From: Siphonodentalium dalli
Taxonomy: Eukaryota > Mollusca > Scaphopoda > Gadilida > Siphonodentaliidae
Assembly: GCA_032622095.1 (NCBI GenBank)
Contig: CP136063.1
Span: 63,439,897-63,503,896 of the forward strand
Direction: 5' to 3'
DNA: 64,000 bases
Shown here: positions 1-10,081 of the stretch, one piece after another
Layout of the letters: each line of letters opens with the position of its first letter
Numbering within the stretch: the stretch's first letter is position 1
Notes under the pieces: model-generated
Told to the model about the DNA's origin: nothing
The model's database searches: none
Seen by the model: the letters and a program-made list of their open reading frames with translations, nothing else
Made by a program: the position numbers and the translations under genes

Positions 1-26
1 CACAATAATCAATGTTCATTAGTTGA

Positions 27-2000
27 GTTGCCTACCACTCTGATGTCGACAATGAAGCAAAAATCTCAACAACTCACCATCATCTTTTTGTTAAGACCTG
101 TTAGCGTTTTAGTGTGTATCCCGAAAATATAAGATTTTATCATAAAAACTAAGGAAATATCCATTTGTTTTTGCAGATTATTTCTTTATGTGGCTTACCT
201 GATTGGATAAAGCGAATAGCTTCATTCGGAGACGACTATTTGTGAAATGTATCAAGAACGTCTTTCAGAGAAGACAAGTACGGAAGCACGTTTCACAACC
301 CTACTTTGAAATTTGGAAGCACCTCGTGTAACATTACAGTTATACAAATATGGTTGTCCATTCCAACAGATAGATTTTACATTGAAATCCCATAAGAACG
401 TACCTGTAATCCCCGGCATAAACGCAACCAATCAGATTATAGCTTACAAACGATGTTTGCGAACACAATTGTGAATGGGACTTCCTTAAATTGGATGAAG
501 ATTTTCATTTGATCAACAGATTTTGAAGATTCTTTCTTACAGTTACTAATGGTAAATTATCCGAAACAGATTGATTTTGAATCGCTCAAAAGGTATTAAA
601 GCCGTGGTGTCAGAGTCGTTGAGTTCTGTATCTGTATATGTAGATATTGCAGTTAGGGTTGAAACGATTAATCAAATAGTCGTAGACGACGCTGAAATGT
701 CAGAACGTCGACTCTGAATTTTGCGGTCGACTAGTTGGAATATAGTGTATTAGTTTCATGTATAACGTTTTCAAGATAAATTCCGGCATAAATGGTGTTA
801 ACTGCGCGTAAGTTGTGGTAAGTATAACGTTTGGTGACACCCGGAATTGACAGTGTTACTAGTATAGACACACACGGACCAGTGACCCGACTATTAATTG
901 AACGAAAGAAATTGACAACACAATGTCTCACTCGTCATTTGAGGTCAAAGACATGATGGCAATGACTGACAGGGCTTTGTCGTTTGTCCGAGACCGCTTT
1001 GATATAGACACTGTGTATATTTCAATTGATCTCGCATGGTTGGGTTATAATCCGACGCTGGGTGAAGGTCGCTTAAGGTGACGTCATTGGTGCTACCGTA
1101 TATGTATATAAATGATACTGACATTAAAAACTGGCTATCGTATTCTACAACGTAATAGTAGCCTACACTATAGGGCGTATTTAGTCGGAACATTAACATT
1201 TTATAGTGACACCGCTCGGCACCGGTTTATAGGTGATCACGTGACTAAACGAAATAATCTCAAATGCTGATATTAATTTCTAATCATTATCCACCACATG
1301 TCTAATTATATAATTACATTAAGTGTGTTGGATAAATATCAATATGTTTACAGTATTATTTCCCAAATAAATTAGTGTGTATGCAGGGAAATGCGCAACA
1401 CAATAGAACGTCATTGCATCAGTCATCAGTGTACGCCATGTATGATGAATTTTCTGTACAATGTTATGTTTGAAAGTTTTGATACCGGGGTACCGACTAG
1501 TCGACGCAATGCGACTTTTGGGCCTCGACTAGTCGACTCTGAAATTCACTAATCGTTTCAACACAGTGCAGGAACCTTTCGGTTATAGACGCACTGGTCC
1601 AGGTGATACCATGGCCGAGTAACTTTATAACCATGACTTTCCATGTGGTGACTCCAGTAGCGTTCTTTAACGTGCACACACCGAGGCGTTTACACGGGTC
1701 AGCCACTAATGTCCACGCCCGATCGGACAGCGTACTGCACCCACGACAACATACCTGGACAAGTGTTGTACTAGTATAGTAGTAATGGGGGAAGTCGGCA
1801 TTTTGCATTCAGATCTTTATTCGATGATCTCGAAGGAGACTTTTCAGCCTGACAAACTTGGTATGAGACCGAGTTCTGATTTTTTGTAAGAATACCCTGA
1901 CCAAGTTGCGATCCATCATCCCGTACGCTAATTCTCGGCTACCGACTTCCCTCCAGTTTTTTGCTTCTTTATCCAACTCAAGTCAAGAGTGGTAGGCAAC
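27..2000. mobile_element. Possible ~2-kb inverted-repeat-bounded element, no transposase
   Basis: The 15-mer GTTGCCTACCACTCT at 27-41 recurs as its exact reverse complement at 1986-2000. About 20 bases further inside, both ends also share GAAGCAAAAA in inverted orientation, so the arms are an imperfect inverted repeat of roughly 45 bp. I found no target-site duplication and no long open frame between the arms. The likeliest reading is a decayed or non-autonomous DNA transposon with other repeats nested in it. The superfamily is not assignable from what I see. Confidence 0.35.
658..1562. repeat. Nested inverted repeat, possible MITE
   Basis: GTTGAAACGATTA at 658-670 is matched by its perfect reverse complement at 1550-1562. 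Just inside both arms lie GTCGACTAG-type palindromic strings (near 724-733, 1493-1505 and 1524-1537). The arms enclose about 880 bp with no supported gene. The arm sequence reminds me of hAT-like termini, but no 8-bp target duplication could be confirmed, so the family is left open. Confidence 0.3.
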
Positions 2001-2467
2001 TACTGGACATCGATTCTTGTGTCGTATTTTCGTTGTATTGTCCGCAATCGGTAGAGGCGTGTGAATCACATTAAAACCGTAGCTCAATCGGGCTATGATA
2101 GACGAAATGAGCTAAATAGACCATTTTACATGTGTGCCCGACCTCGTCGGACCTGGTGTAGTGTAGCCAAAATTACCCAAATTCAATTGAATTTTCACAT
2201 TTCCCAGTCCTGCCGACGTGACAAACCTCAACTTGTTTTAACATTATTATGATACCATACTCACTGCTCTACAAAATATTAGGAATATCTTGAAATCAAC
2301 TCTTGGCTCTGGAAAATAAGATGGCTATCGAATTATGAACACGTGAAATGTGTGGAACCTTGAAAAATATCGGTAGGCGATATTGTCTAATGAGTTGAAG
2401 GAGGTTACGATATTGGGTTGGGTACGAAAGAGTCCAAGTCCGATTCGGAGCCCGATAAAATGTGTAG
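2001..2467. other. Intergenic, nothing recognised
   Basis: This stretch lies between the inner edge of the 2-kb inverted repeat and the LINE tail. Short open frames here show no recognisable domain, codon structure or start context. I see no repeat that matches the rest of the window. Confidence 0.4.
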
Positions 2468-2552
2468 TTTTTTTTTTGTTTAAACATCTGTATCTGTATT
2501 GTTACGTCCAAGATCCCAATAGTGGTAATGTAGGACGGTGACTGGGCAGATG
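2468..2552 (-). other. LINE 3' tail
   Basis: After the ORF2 stop the minus strand runs about 75 bases, includes two copies of ATACAG, then TTTAAAC and a run of ten A. This looks like the short 3' UTR and terminal tract of the LINE. Whether the element truly ends at 2468 is an inference from the A run. Confidence 0.45.
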
Positions 2553-5500
2553 TTAGTTGCGCGGTTTTTGTGTCTCTTCCTCTTTTGCTGGCACTAAAGC
2601 AGCAAGGAAGGTCTCTGGTGATTCGGACGACACAATATTTTCCTCCAGGTGGTTCCAGTCGATTGTGGTGCGAACAAAGAAGGAGTTCTCGTATTGTGCA
2701 CAGTGTGATCGTGGCACTTGGAAGCACTTCGTGTTTTTGGTTTCGTACTTCGTGACCAGGTTTGTTACTTGGTGGTCACTGAATGTTTTTGATGTTATTT
2801 TCCTGGATTCTCTCTTTTTTGTGAGGAAGTCGTCGGATGGCATAGCTGGTACCAGGTTCATTACCACCTTATAAAAGTATGACAGCCGCTGGATTTTCCT
2901 CCTCTCGTATAGTGGTGGTAGCTTTAGTTCCTTGAGTATGGTCGTCATTGATCCAGGATGGTAGCTTCGATAGTCGTTTTTAATGAATCTCCCTGCCTTC
3001 CTCTGTGTTTTTTCTAGGAGGTCAATTTCTTTTTGTTGGTATGGATCCCAGATGGTTGCGCCGTAGTCCATGATGGACCGGACTAGGGATAAGTACGCTA
3101 TCTGTTTTAGTTTTCCTGGCATGAACTTTAGGTTGCGGCGTAGAAAGCCCAGTGTTGAGTTTGCTTTCTTTGATGTGTTGTTAATGTGAGTTGTCCATTT
3201 TAAGTCGTTTGATATTTCTAGTCCGAGGTATCTGGTGTGTGCCACTTGTTTTAGGTTTTGTCCATCTAGTTCATACATCTTGTCATGTTTCTTTTGCATA
3301 CTCATCACGTAGCACTTCTTTGCATTGAAGGACATTCCCCAGTGTTTGGCCCACCCTTCAAGACTCTGCAGATCTTGTTGCAGTTGGTGTTGGTCATTGA
3401 TGCTGTTTATTTGCCGGTAGAGTAGGCAGTCATCGGCAAAAAGTCGGACTGTAGATTTGACACTGTCTGGAAGGTCGTTTATGTGACATAGGAATAACAG
3501 AGGACCTAGAACTGTTCCCTGTGGTACACCGGCGTCCACGTCAACTTCTTCTGATGTTTGTCCCTCCAGTACTACTCTCATTTTCCTTTCTGTTAGGAAG
3601 CTCTCTAGCCATGTGTGGAGTTGGCCACGGATCCCATACTGGTGTAGTTTGTAAAGGAGCTTCTTGTGGGGTACAGTGTCGAATGCTTTGGAGAAGTCTA
3701 GGATGATCATGTCGACTTGTTTTTTCTTATTATATGATTTTGTCAGGTCATCTATTGTTGTAAGAAGCTGTGATTCACATGAGTAGCCTGATCTGAAGCC
3801 ATGGTTGAGTTTTGTGAGGACATTGTTCTTCTCGAGGTGTTTCAGCATGTGTTTGCAGATACAATGTTCCAGCAGCTTACAAGCAACAGAGGTGAGTGAA
3901 ACTGGCCGGTAGTTTCCTGCGGTGTGTTTGTCGCCTTTCTTGAAGATGCTTGAGATGTTTGCTTTCTTCCAGTCATCTGGTAGCTGTCCGGTGTCTATTG
4001 AGTATTGGAATATGCTTGCCAGGCCTGGACCAAGTTCTTCTGCACACTCCTTAAGTATTCGGTTTGGTATGTCGTCTGGGCCAGCTGCTTTGGATGGATT
4101 TAGCTCTTTGAGTAGTTTGGTGACCCCCTCTCTGGTGATAGTCAGTGGTTGTATGTCTGATGGTATGTGTATCCTGGTTTTGGTTGATGGTCCTGATTTA
4201 TCCTTTGTGAAAACTGACTTGAATTGGTTTAGGAGGATTTCTGCTTTTCCTTTACTGTCGTCTGTCAAATTTCCATTTGCTAATAGTGGTGCCACCCCGA
4301 TGGAGTCCTGCTTTTTCGCCTTGATGTATTTCCAGAACGGCTTGCTGTTCTTTTTTCCAAGCTGTTCGGCGATGGTGGTGTTTGTGTAGTCCCACTCTGC
4401 TTTCCTCATAGCGTGTTTGCATTCTCTTTGACACTGTTTATATTTTGTCCAGCAGTTGGTTTTTCTGGCTTTTTTATATAAACGAGCTTTTTTCCTCAAC
4501 AATCTTTTTTCTTTCCCGGTTAGCCATGGCGGTTTGTTTCTTGGCTGTATGTATTTGGAAGGGATGTGTTTGTCCATTGATGTTTTCAGTTCGTTATTGA
4601 ATGTTGTCCATATTTCATCAATGTTTCCTTTCTGTGCTTTCATATGTGCTACATTTGCTGATATTAATGATGCATCTAGTTTCATGTCTCCCCACGATGC
4701 TTTACTGTATATATAGCACTTTCTGGATGGTATCTTGTTGTAGTGTGGTCTCGTGACTACCATGTCGTGGTCTGATATACCAGGAATACTGTGCGATGAC
4801 TTCACCAGTGATGGGTTGGAGACGAATACGAGGTCTAAGGTATTCTTTTCTCTTGTTGGTTCCCGGTGTATTTGGGTTAGTTCGTTGGTCGATGTAATGG
4901 TCATGACTTTGTGTTGGATGTCATGGTCTTGGCAACCTTGTTGGATGTGAGAGTTGCCCCAGTCGATATCTGGGCAGTTGAAGTCTCCCGCTAAGATCAT
5001 GTCCTTGTGGTATTTGTCAGTGATGGTTTTCAGTGACTCATTCAGTTGGTCAGCGTCCTTCTCATTTCTGTGGGCCATATAAAAGGCTCCTTCAAGGAGA
5101 TCCTTGTTGCCTTGTAGCTTTATTTTGGCCCAGATTATTTCGCAGTCGGTTACTAGAGATGTCTGCTCCGATGAGGTGATGTCATTTCTCACCATGAGGA
5201 AGACGCCTCCTCCCGTTGTTTGTCTGTCATTTCGGTACACCTCGCAGTTTGTTGGAAATACTTCACTGGTCAGGATGGCATTGTCGGCTGGTGTTTCGCC
5301 GGGTTTTATCCCATGCAGCCAGGACTCTGTACCACAGACTATGTCAGGTTTGATGTATTCCAGTGCTGCTTTGAATTCCTGTTTTTTGTCATTGATGCTG
5401 CGACAATTTACAGTCAAAAGCCGTAGATTTTTCTTTTCTGGTAGGGAAAAGACATTGCTGTTGGTGTCTGTCTCCTGTTGACTGTGCTGGGTGATGTTGT

Positions 5501-6071
5501 TTCGCACAGCATAGGGGCTGCTGGTTCTTAGTGGGCTGAAGTTCCCTATACTGGATGTGACTGAGTCTGTGAGTATAGTTGATGTCAGTGGTTGGTAGTA
5601 GTTTGATGTTTCTAGTTCATACATATGAAATGTGAAGGATGATACATTTGAGTGGTCACATTTGTAACAGCGCCACGAAACATTTGATCCACTCAGTCGT
5701 TCGTATTCCCGAGTTGAGACTCCAAGGCAGGACTTGTGATGCCAAATTTGGCAGTCGTCACAGCTCACACCTGGTGTATCCCATGTCACTGGATGTTCAC
5801 AGAATGCAAATGGATAAATGTCTTGCAGCTTTGTTCTCGGACCAGGGTTGCATTCTATGTCGCCAGCTAGTAGTAGGATCAGTAGAAATGATGTTGTGTT
5901 GGCCATGTTTTTATCTGCACCGCTGTTGTATGCAATGGTCAACCTGTTTGCTACATTTCGGGGTCCTTTAATCATGCAGGCCAGAATTTGTTGAGTTTCC
6001 CAGCTCTTTGGTTGCGTGGACTCATTTATTGCTGGTAATAGGAAGATCAGTGATAAGAATATTGGGGACAT
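2553..6071 (-). CDS. LINE ORF2 polyprotein: 2A motif, PHD-like finger, AP endonuclease, reverse transcriptase
   Basis: The frame is open from 6185 (a TTG, 1210 codons) to the TAA at 2555-2553. I start at the first ATG, 6071, because a TTG start is unlikely in an animal; residue numbers here count from the TTG. A hydrophobic segment follows Met39 (about 41-53). A second Met (94, ATG at 5906) has a good Kozak context and leads a short hydrophobic stretch ending in the 2A motif DIECNPGP (109-116). A PHD-like finger spans about 125-177 (C129, C142, C145, H149/150, C153, C173, C176). The endonuclease (about 254-475) keeps N260, E287, D401/N403, D451 and S471-D472-H473. The RT (about 680-960) keeps D830 and D836 in motif A, GVPQG at 886-890 and FADD at 916-919. 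The C-terminus has the family-typical F-x-R-T-x-x-D-W-N segment (about 1170-1178). It should nick target DNA and prime reverse transcription there. Confidence 0.88.
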   Translation of the reverse strand: MSPIFLSLIFLLPAINESTQPKSWETQQILACMIKGPRNVANRLTIAYNSGADKNMANTTSFLLILLLAGDIECNPGPRTKLQDIYPFAFCEHPVTWDTPGVSCDDCQIWHHKSCLGVSTREYERLSGSNVSWRCYKCDHSNVSSFTFHMYELETSNYYQPLTSTILTDSVTSSIGNFSPLRTSSPYAVRNNITQHSQQETDTNSNVFSLPEKKNLRLLTVNCRSINDKKQEFKAALEYIKPDIVCGTESWLHGIKPGETPADNAILTSEVFPTNCEVYRNDRQTTGGGVFLMVRNDITSSEQTSLVTDCEIIWAKIKLQGNKDLLEGAFYMAHRNEKDADQLNESLKTITDKYHKDMILAGDFNCPDIDWGNSHIQQGCQDHDIQHKVMTITSTNELTQIHREPTREKNTLDLVFVSNPSLVKSSHSIPGISDHDMVVTRPHYNKIPSRKCYIYSKASWGDMKLDASLISANVAHMKAQKGNIDEIWTTFNNELKTSMDKHIPSKYIQPRNKPPWLTGKEKRLLRKKARLYKKARKTNCWTKYKQCQRECKHAMRKAEWDYTNTTIAEQLGKKNSKPFWKYIKAKKQDSIGVAPLLANGNLTDDSKGKAEILLNQFKSVFTKDKSGPSTKTRIHIPSDIQPLTITREGVTKLLKELNPSKAAGPDDIPNRILKECAEELGPGLASIFQYSIDTGQLPDDWKKANISSIFKKGDKHTAGNYRPVSLTSVACKLLEHCICKHMLKHLEKNNVLTKLNHGFRSGYSCESQLLTTIDDLTKSYNKKKQVDMIILDFSKAFDTVPHKKLLYKLHQYGIRGQLHTWLESFLTERKMRVVLEGQTSEEVDVDAGVPQGTVLGPLLFLCHINDLPDSVKSTVRLFADDCLLYRQINSINDQHQLQQDLQSLEGWAKHWGMSFNAKKCYVMSMQKKHDKMYELDGQNLKQVAHTRYLGLEISNDLKWTTHINNTSKKANSTLGFLRRNLKFMPGKLKQIAYLSLVRSIMDYGATIWDPYQQKEIDLLEKTQRKAGRFIKNDYRSYHPGSMTTILKELKLPPLYERRKIQRLSYFYKVVMNLVPAMPSDDFLTKKRESRKITSKTFSDHQVTNLVTKYETKNTKCFQVPRSHCAQYENSFFVRTTIDWNHLEENIVSSESPETFLAALVPAKEEETQKPRN
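5838..5861 (-). other. 2A-like ribosome-skipping motif in ORF2
   Basis: The eight codons read DIECNPGP, matching the 2A consensus D-(V/I)-E-x-N-P-G-P. A leucine-rich stretch with AG lies immediately upstream, as in active 2A peptides. In this family the ribosome skips the Gly-Pro bond, so the N-terminal leader ending in NPG would be released from the PHD/endonuclease/RT protein starting at Pro116. 2A-like sequences are known near the N-termini of some LINE ORFs in marine invertebrates and trypanosomes. Skipping activity here is inferred from the motif only. Confidence 0.8.
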
Positions 6072-6178
6072 GATGGGGGTAAGTGAGTATATAGTGTCTA
6101 AATGTTTCTCACCAGTTGAGCCTGGATAACCCTCGCTCGGTAGGTGGGAAACAGGAGATAGCACTAAATCACTTACCT

Positions 6179-6952
6179 TTACCAACAGTCTGCCTCAATT
6201 CTTTCTGATACTTTCCTGAGCCAATATTTCCCCAAGATGATGTCTGGGTGAATACCGTCCTTGTAGAGGGTGAAGTTAAAGGTCTTCTTCAGTTGGAGTT
6301 TCCCTCCTCTCCGCACCTTTTTTCTTTCACTGAGGTCTGGGGTGAAAGATGGTGAGTGCACTCCGAGTAGTTTGTTTATTTGTCTGATGTGTCCATTCAG
6401 TCTATAAACTTGTTTCTCTAGGATGGCATCTTGTTCACGGAATACAGATGGATTGTGATGTTTCTGGTAGCGGTTGTAGGATTCGATTGAATACACTGGT
6501 GTTTCAAGTAAGGTAACTTTGCAGCCTTGGTTGGTGATTATTTTTACTGCTTTCTTATACTCACTAACAGCCTTTTCTACGGCGTCATCATTTTCAGATC
6601 GTAGAGAAATAAATTTTCCGTTCCGTTGGGTGAGGTCACATGTTCCATGCCAGAGGTAGAACCACACAGGTTTATTCACAGAGGTGAGGTTTCCTATGTG
6701 ATTTTTTAACCAGATTGTAGCCTCCTCTGAACTTCTTCCTCCTTTGTTATACCATTCCAGGTTGTTGATGTCAAACCTGTGGAGTGATCTTGCTTTTAGA
6801 TGCTTTCCTTTGCTGTCAGCTACAATGATGGGTTTTATGTTGTATTTGCTTCTAGGGAAGATCCTTCTAGACGCGATGTATTTGCGTATGTTGAACTCCG
6901 ATGGTGGACAGCTGTTGTTTGTCGTTACGGACGCTGTTTGTTGTTGATGCAT
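6179..6952 (-). CDS. LINE ORF1, SGNH/GDSL-esterase-like protein
   Basis: A 257-residue frame starts at an ATG (6952-6950) and ends at TAA (6181-6179). It lies immediately upstream of ORF2 and overlaps the ORF2 frame by seven bases, in the -1 frame relative to ORF1. Blocks resemble a diverged SGNH hydrolase: ADSKG at 45-49 (candidate nucleophile Ser47), NKGGRS at 69-74, WHGTCDL at 101-107 (position of the GxND block), and DGIHP at 232-236 (candidate Asp232 and His235). The mid and C-terminal parts are rich in Lys and Arg, as expected for a nucleic-acid-binding ORF1. Esterase domains are known in ORF1 of some CR1/L2-type LINEs; their role is thought to be membrane or RNP related. No CCHC knuckle or coiled coil is obvious. 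The esterase call is from motif spacing only. Confidence 0.65.
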   Translation of the reverse strand: MHQQQTASVTTNNSCPPSEFNIRKYIASRRIFPRSKYNIKPIIVADSKGKHLKARSLHRFDINNLEWYNKGGRSSEEATIWLKNHIGNLTSVNKPVWFYLWHGTCDLTQRNGKFISLRSENDDAVEKAVSEYKKAVKIITNQGCKVTLLETPVYSIESYNRYQKHHNPSVFREQDAILEKQVYRLNGHIRQINKLLGVHSPSFTPDLSERKKVRRGGKLQLKKTFNFTLYKDGIHPDIILGKYWLRKVSERIEADCW

Positions 6953-7020
6953 CGAAATTAGGTAAGGTGGTAAGAGGAACCCGGCCTCCAGCTAATTTAC
7001 CAACTAATGTTTCCTCATAA

Positions 7021-7793
7021 CTGTAGACACTAAACACACATTGATCTTAAACATAATCATGTCTAAAGTTCTCGCGATCCATGATGGAAAATGGATATTT
7101 TGACGTTGATTATTTGAAAAATTGAGAGAGAATTTTTTTCACTTCCTCGCGCGCGCGCATGCCCAGGTATATTTTATTGTAATATAATATTACAAGAGGG
7201 ATCGGGGCACAAATTTTAACAACTTAAATCCGCCCCTCTCCCAAAGTGTGTAGTTGGGAATTTCAATTTTATTTATTGTCGTTAATATACTGTCAAAAAT
7301 ATTTGTTAAAAATCTTGACGTCTTTCACCCACAGTAGCAAAACAGAGAATGACAAATTCGCGCTGTATTTAAAAATAGTAATAAACTGGTCATGGAGAAC
7401 GGGGACCAAAATAGAGCGACTAACGCGCCCGTAGTCCCTCGCAAATTAAATGATTTTTTGTAAAAATCAATCCTTTTTTGTTTCTGATCAGCTATATACC
7501 AATTACGAATAAATGGGGTCCTACTAAACAACAAACACAAACTAACACAAACGAACATAAACGAACACAGGTCCAAAAAGCGGAATAGAAGGGTGAAATT
7601 TGGTTTGTGGGTGCGTGTGGGTCCACTCTATGTGTATGTGGTGTTATTTCCAACTTTGATCACTTATTTTTTTACTTATTGGCATTATTTGAATACAAAA
7701 CTACTAAACAACGAACACAAACGAACATAAGATTAGCCATACTGCAAAGGTGTTAATTAACTACGGCTGACAGATTACGCGTACGATCTGACT
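7021..7793. other. Intergenic with low-complexity motifs
   Basis: No gene is supported. There is a short CG tract at 7148-7158. An A/C-rich string beginning CTACTAAACAAC occurs at 7521-7570 and again, shortened, at 7701-7730 in direct orientation, about 180 bp apart. This could be a degraded repeat or a duplicated flank. Confidence 0.4.
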
Positions 7794-7796
7794 GTA

Positions 7797-8427
7797 GGTG
7801 ACACTCCACAGTTTCAACAGGTAGGGGCCCAGAAATAGGGGGCCCATAGATTCATTGAAATACATCTGGATTATGATCACAAACCATATAGACAATATAT
7901 ATATGTCTGAAATAAGTACAGAATAGGCATTAAAAATTTGATACATAATTTCCATAATATATGGGCTATCAAGAGTTATGGCCCTTGATCTTTTCATCGA
8001 AATTGTGATTTTTATTCAAAAAATGACCAAAATATTGCATTTTCAATACCAGATTTTTTCAAGCATGGTCACCCATGTTGGTTTAAAGGCCTGTGGCTTC
8101 CAACATCAATGTAAAAAAAATTCAAACTTTCGCCGTTTACAATTCCAGAAAATCAATTTTTAATGCAGATGACAAATTTTGGGTGCTAAAAAATTGACCC
8201 AGTATCTAGAGCCACTGTTTTGCAGAAAACACTACTGCTGTCTATTGGTGGTGTCAAGGTAATTTGCACTTAATTTTTTCATCAGTCTAGAACACCTTCT
8301 AAAATTACACAAATTCATATCCCATCTTGTCTCAATATACATACCACATGAATGGTGCCAGAAACCACTAGCACTTTATATCTATAAAATCACCCCTACT
8401 GATCATTCGAAACTGTGGAGTGTCACC
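7797..8427. mobile_element. 631-bp MITE with perfect 19-bp TIRs and 3-bp TSD
   Basis: GGTGACACTCCACAGTTTC at 7797-7815 is repeated as its exact reverse complement at 8409-8427. The element is flanked by GTA at 7794-7796 and GTA at 8428-8430, consistent with a 3-bp target-site duplication. The interior has no transposase and is AT-rich. It reads as a non-autonomous DNA transposon. The 3-bp duplication would fit Harbinger/PIF-like or CACTA-like families, but the arm sequence is not diagnostic and I do not assign one. Confidence 0.75.
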
Positions 8428-8430
8428 GTA

Positions 8431-9310
8431 GTTTAGAGACCGTCCTGCTTTATCCTTCTGCATAACAGTACAGTCCACGTCTCTATGAAACCATTATATT
8501 CACCAGAATGAGATCAAGGCGAATATTTGTATAATTGAAGATCTACTATACCGGTACTCCAACTCTCGCATTGTAGAAATATCACGGACATGTCACATAC
8601 GAATCGGTTAACTAATACTAAAGTTATCAATCAGAAACCATCTCAGACGGACGCACGGACAGACATGCCGATTACTATATTCCTCCCAAATCTATCGGGA
8701 ACAATTATATATATATATTGGTGAACGGACTGACGGACGGACGGACAAGCTAATTCCAATATACCTTCACCACCCACCCACAACTGGTTGCGGGGTATAA
8801 TAAGCTAATAATTCTAATATAAATGTTACCTGAACACTCCTCATCAATGCACTTATAATCGGAAGATTAATGAGAATGCTTTAATGTCGGTTCTCTTTAG
8901 CACTGCATATTTGCAAAATTTCAACATGGAAATACGACTCCAATTTGACGACTAACTCCGGCAATATCCATCCCTTTCTCATAAGTCTTATTCCAGAAGC
9001 ACATGCCATGTAATGCGATCAATGAACGCTAGATCCGAAGAATAAAATGAATTTCGCTGTGTATTCACAAAGCACTCTACACTGGGTTTGACGTAACCGT
9101 CAGAAAAAGAGCGTTCTCTGTAAGAACATTCGCTATATGGTATGAATAAGGAGCGTTTGTTTGAATTTAGCTTTTTTGACAAGATGTATATGACGGCGTA
9201 CGAAACTATCCGTGGTGTTTTATTTTGTGAGGGTATAAAAGGAGTCATTTTCAATTCGGCAGATATATATCAACGGAATGAATTGGATGTCCATTTGCAG
9301 TATGCTACGT
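8431..9310. other. Intergenic with ACGG microsatellite
   Basis: A short GACGGACGGACGGAC tract lies at 8732-8746, preceded by related degenerate text (CGGACGCACGGACAGAC near 8649-8665) and an AT dinucleotide run at about 8707-8719. Such ACGG tracts accompany small mobile elements in some molluscs, but I see no defined ends. Open frames at 8988-9254 and 9142-9345 overlap on opposite strands and show no domain, so they are not called as genes. Confidence 0.4.
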
Positions 9311-10081
9311 TTATAACAGTATACAAATTTTTCTTACGAAAATGATGATGTTTGCATTTTTCTATGTGTTTATCGTTGTTATCGCAAATGAAATAATTGG
9401 ATATACGTCGTCATTACGTTAGATTAAGTATACATCTTATAACTAAGGCTTGTTAGAACCCATTAATGTAATGTTTGTATTTTGTTTGGTTGTATATGAG
9501 ATGCAGTGCGTTGAAGATGCGAACGAAGATAGAACAGTGAAATGCATGCACGCAGAAAGCTCATTACACACTATACACGAACAAATTATAATTTAGCACA
9601 CACCATGGGCTACAAAACTTACGAATCGGTGGGTTTATATTCAAATCTAAGTTATTTGGTTTATAACAGCTTCGATGTGTACTCATACCAATATACCACT
9701 CTAGAAATGGTTGATGGGCGTTCTATCGGTTTCCGGGTATAGGATAGAGTCTGTAACGCGAAACGGGTGCGTTCGAATCGGAGCCAGGTTCCATCCGCGG
9801 GGAGGATGGGGTAGCCGGGGGGAAGGAGAGAGGGTAGTGACAAATTTTTGGCGTATATATTGATAATATATATTATATATATAAGCGGATTTTTTTTGAA
9901 GAGCTCTTTTCACTTGACTAAGAAAAAAATAATTTTCTAAGTCCAAAAATTTAGGTTGAAATAATGGAGCCTTTTTCAAAAAGTGAAAACAAAATGAACG
10001 ACTTTTCTGAAACAGGTTGATTTGGACCCGTTTTTGACTCTGGATTCCCCAAAAGTCGACTCCGTTTCGTGTGTAGCATAA
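9311..10081. repeat. Dispersed 0.77-kb repeat, copy 1
   Basis: This block aligns over its length, with scattered substitutions and small indels, to 19266-20048 in the same orientation. Shared landmarks are TGTTTATCGTTGTTATCGCA, an AT-rich palindromic stretch near 9855-9885, GAAGAGCTCTTTTCACTTGA, and an end at GTGTAGCATAA. A tRNA-like B box (GTTCGAATC, near 9772) suggests a tRNA-derived SINE head. Divergence from copy 2 is clearly greater than among the tandem-array units, so this is an older repeat. Confidence 0.65.

Larger units (their letters stand above)
2468..7020 (-). mobile_element. CR1/L2-like non-LTR retrotransposon (LINE), apparently intact
   Basis: On the minus strand the order is ORF1 (esterase-like), ORF2 (2A motif, PHD-like finger, AP endonuclease, reverse transcriptase), a short 3' tail of about 85 bases, and a run of ten A (plus-strand T at 2468-2477). 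There is no RNase H domain and no LTR. The RT motifs and the C-terminal tail point to the CR1/L2/Jockey group. Both frames are uninterrupted, so this copy may be young. The 5' boundary was not determined; 7020 is a placeholder just upstream of ORF1. I could not identify a target-site duplication. Confidence 0.85.

Noticed and set aside
658-1562. Firm hAT assignment of the inverted repeat
   Set aside because: The arm sequence is suggestive, but no 8-bp target duplication or transposase was found.
2296-2727. 143-codon minus-strand frame at the LINE 3' end
   Set aside because: It overlaps the end of ORF2 and its tail in another frame and shows no domain.
2557-5971. Plus-strand open frames opposite ORF2
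   Set aside because: They are shadows of the 1210-codon minus-strand frame, which carries the recognisable domains.
7148-7158. CG tract as a Z-DNA or promoter element
   Set aside because: It is short, with no gene nearby that it could serve apart from the LINE, and no other promoter signal.
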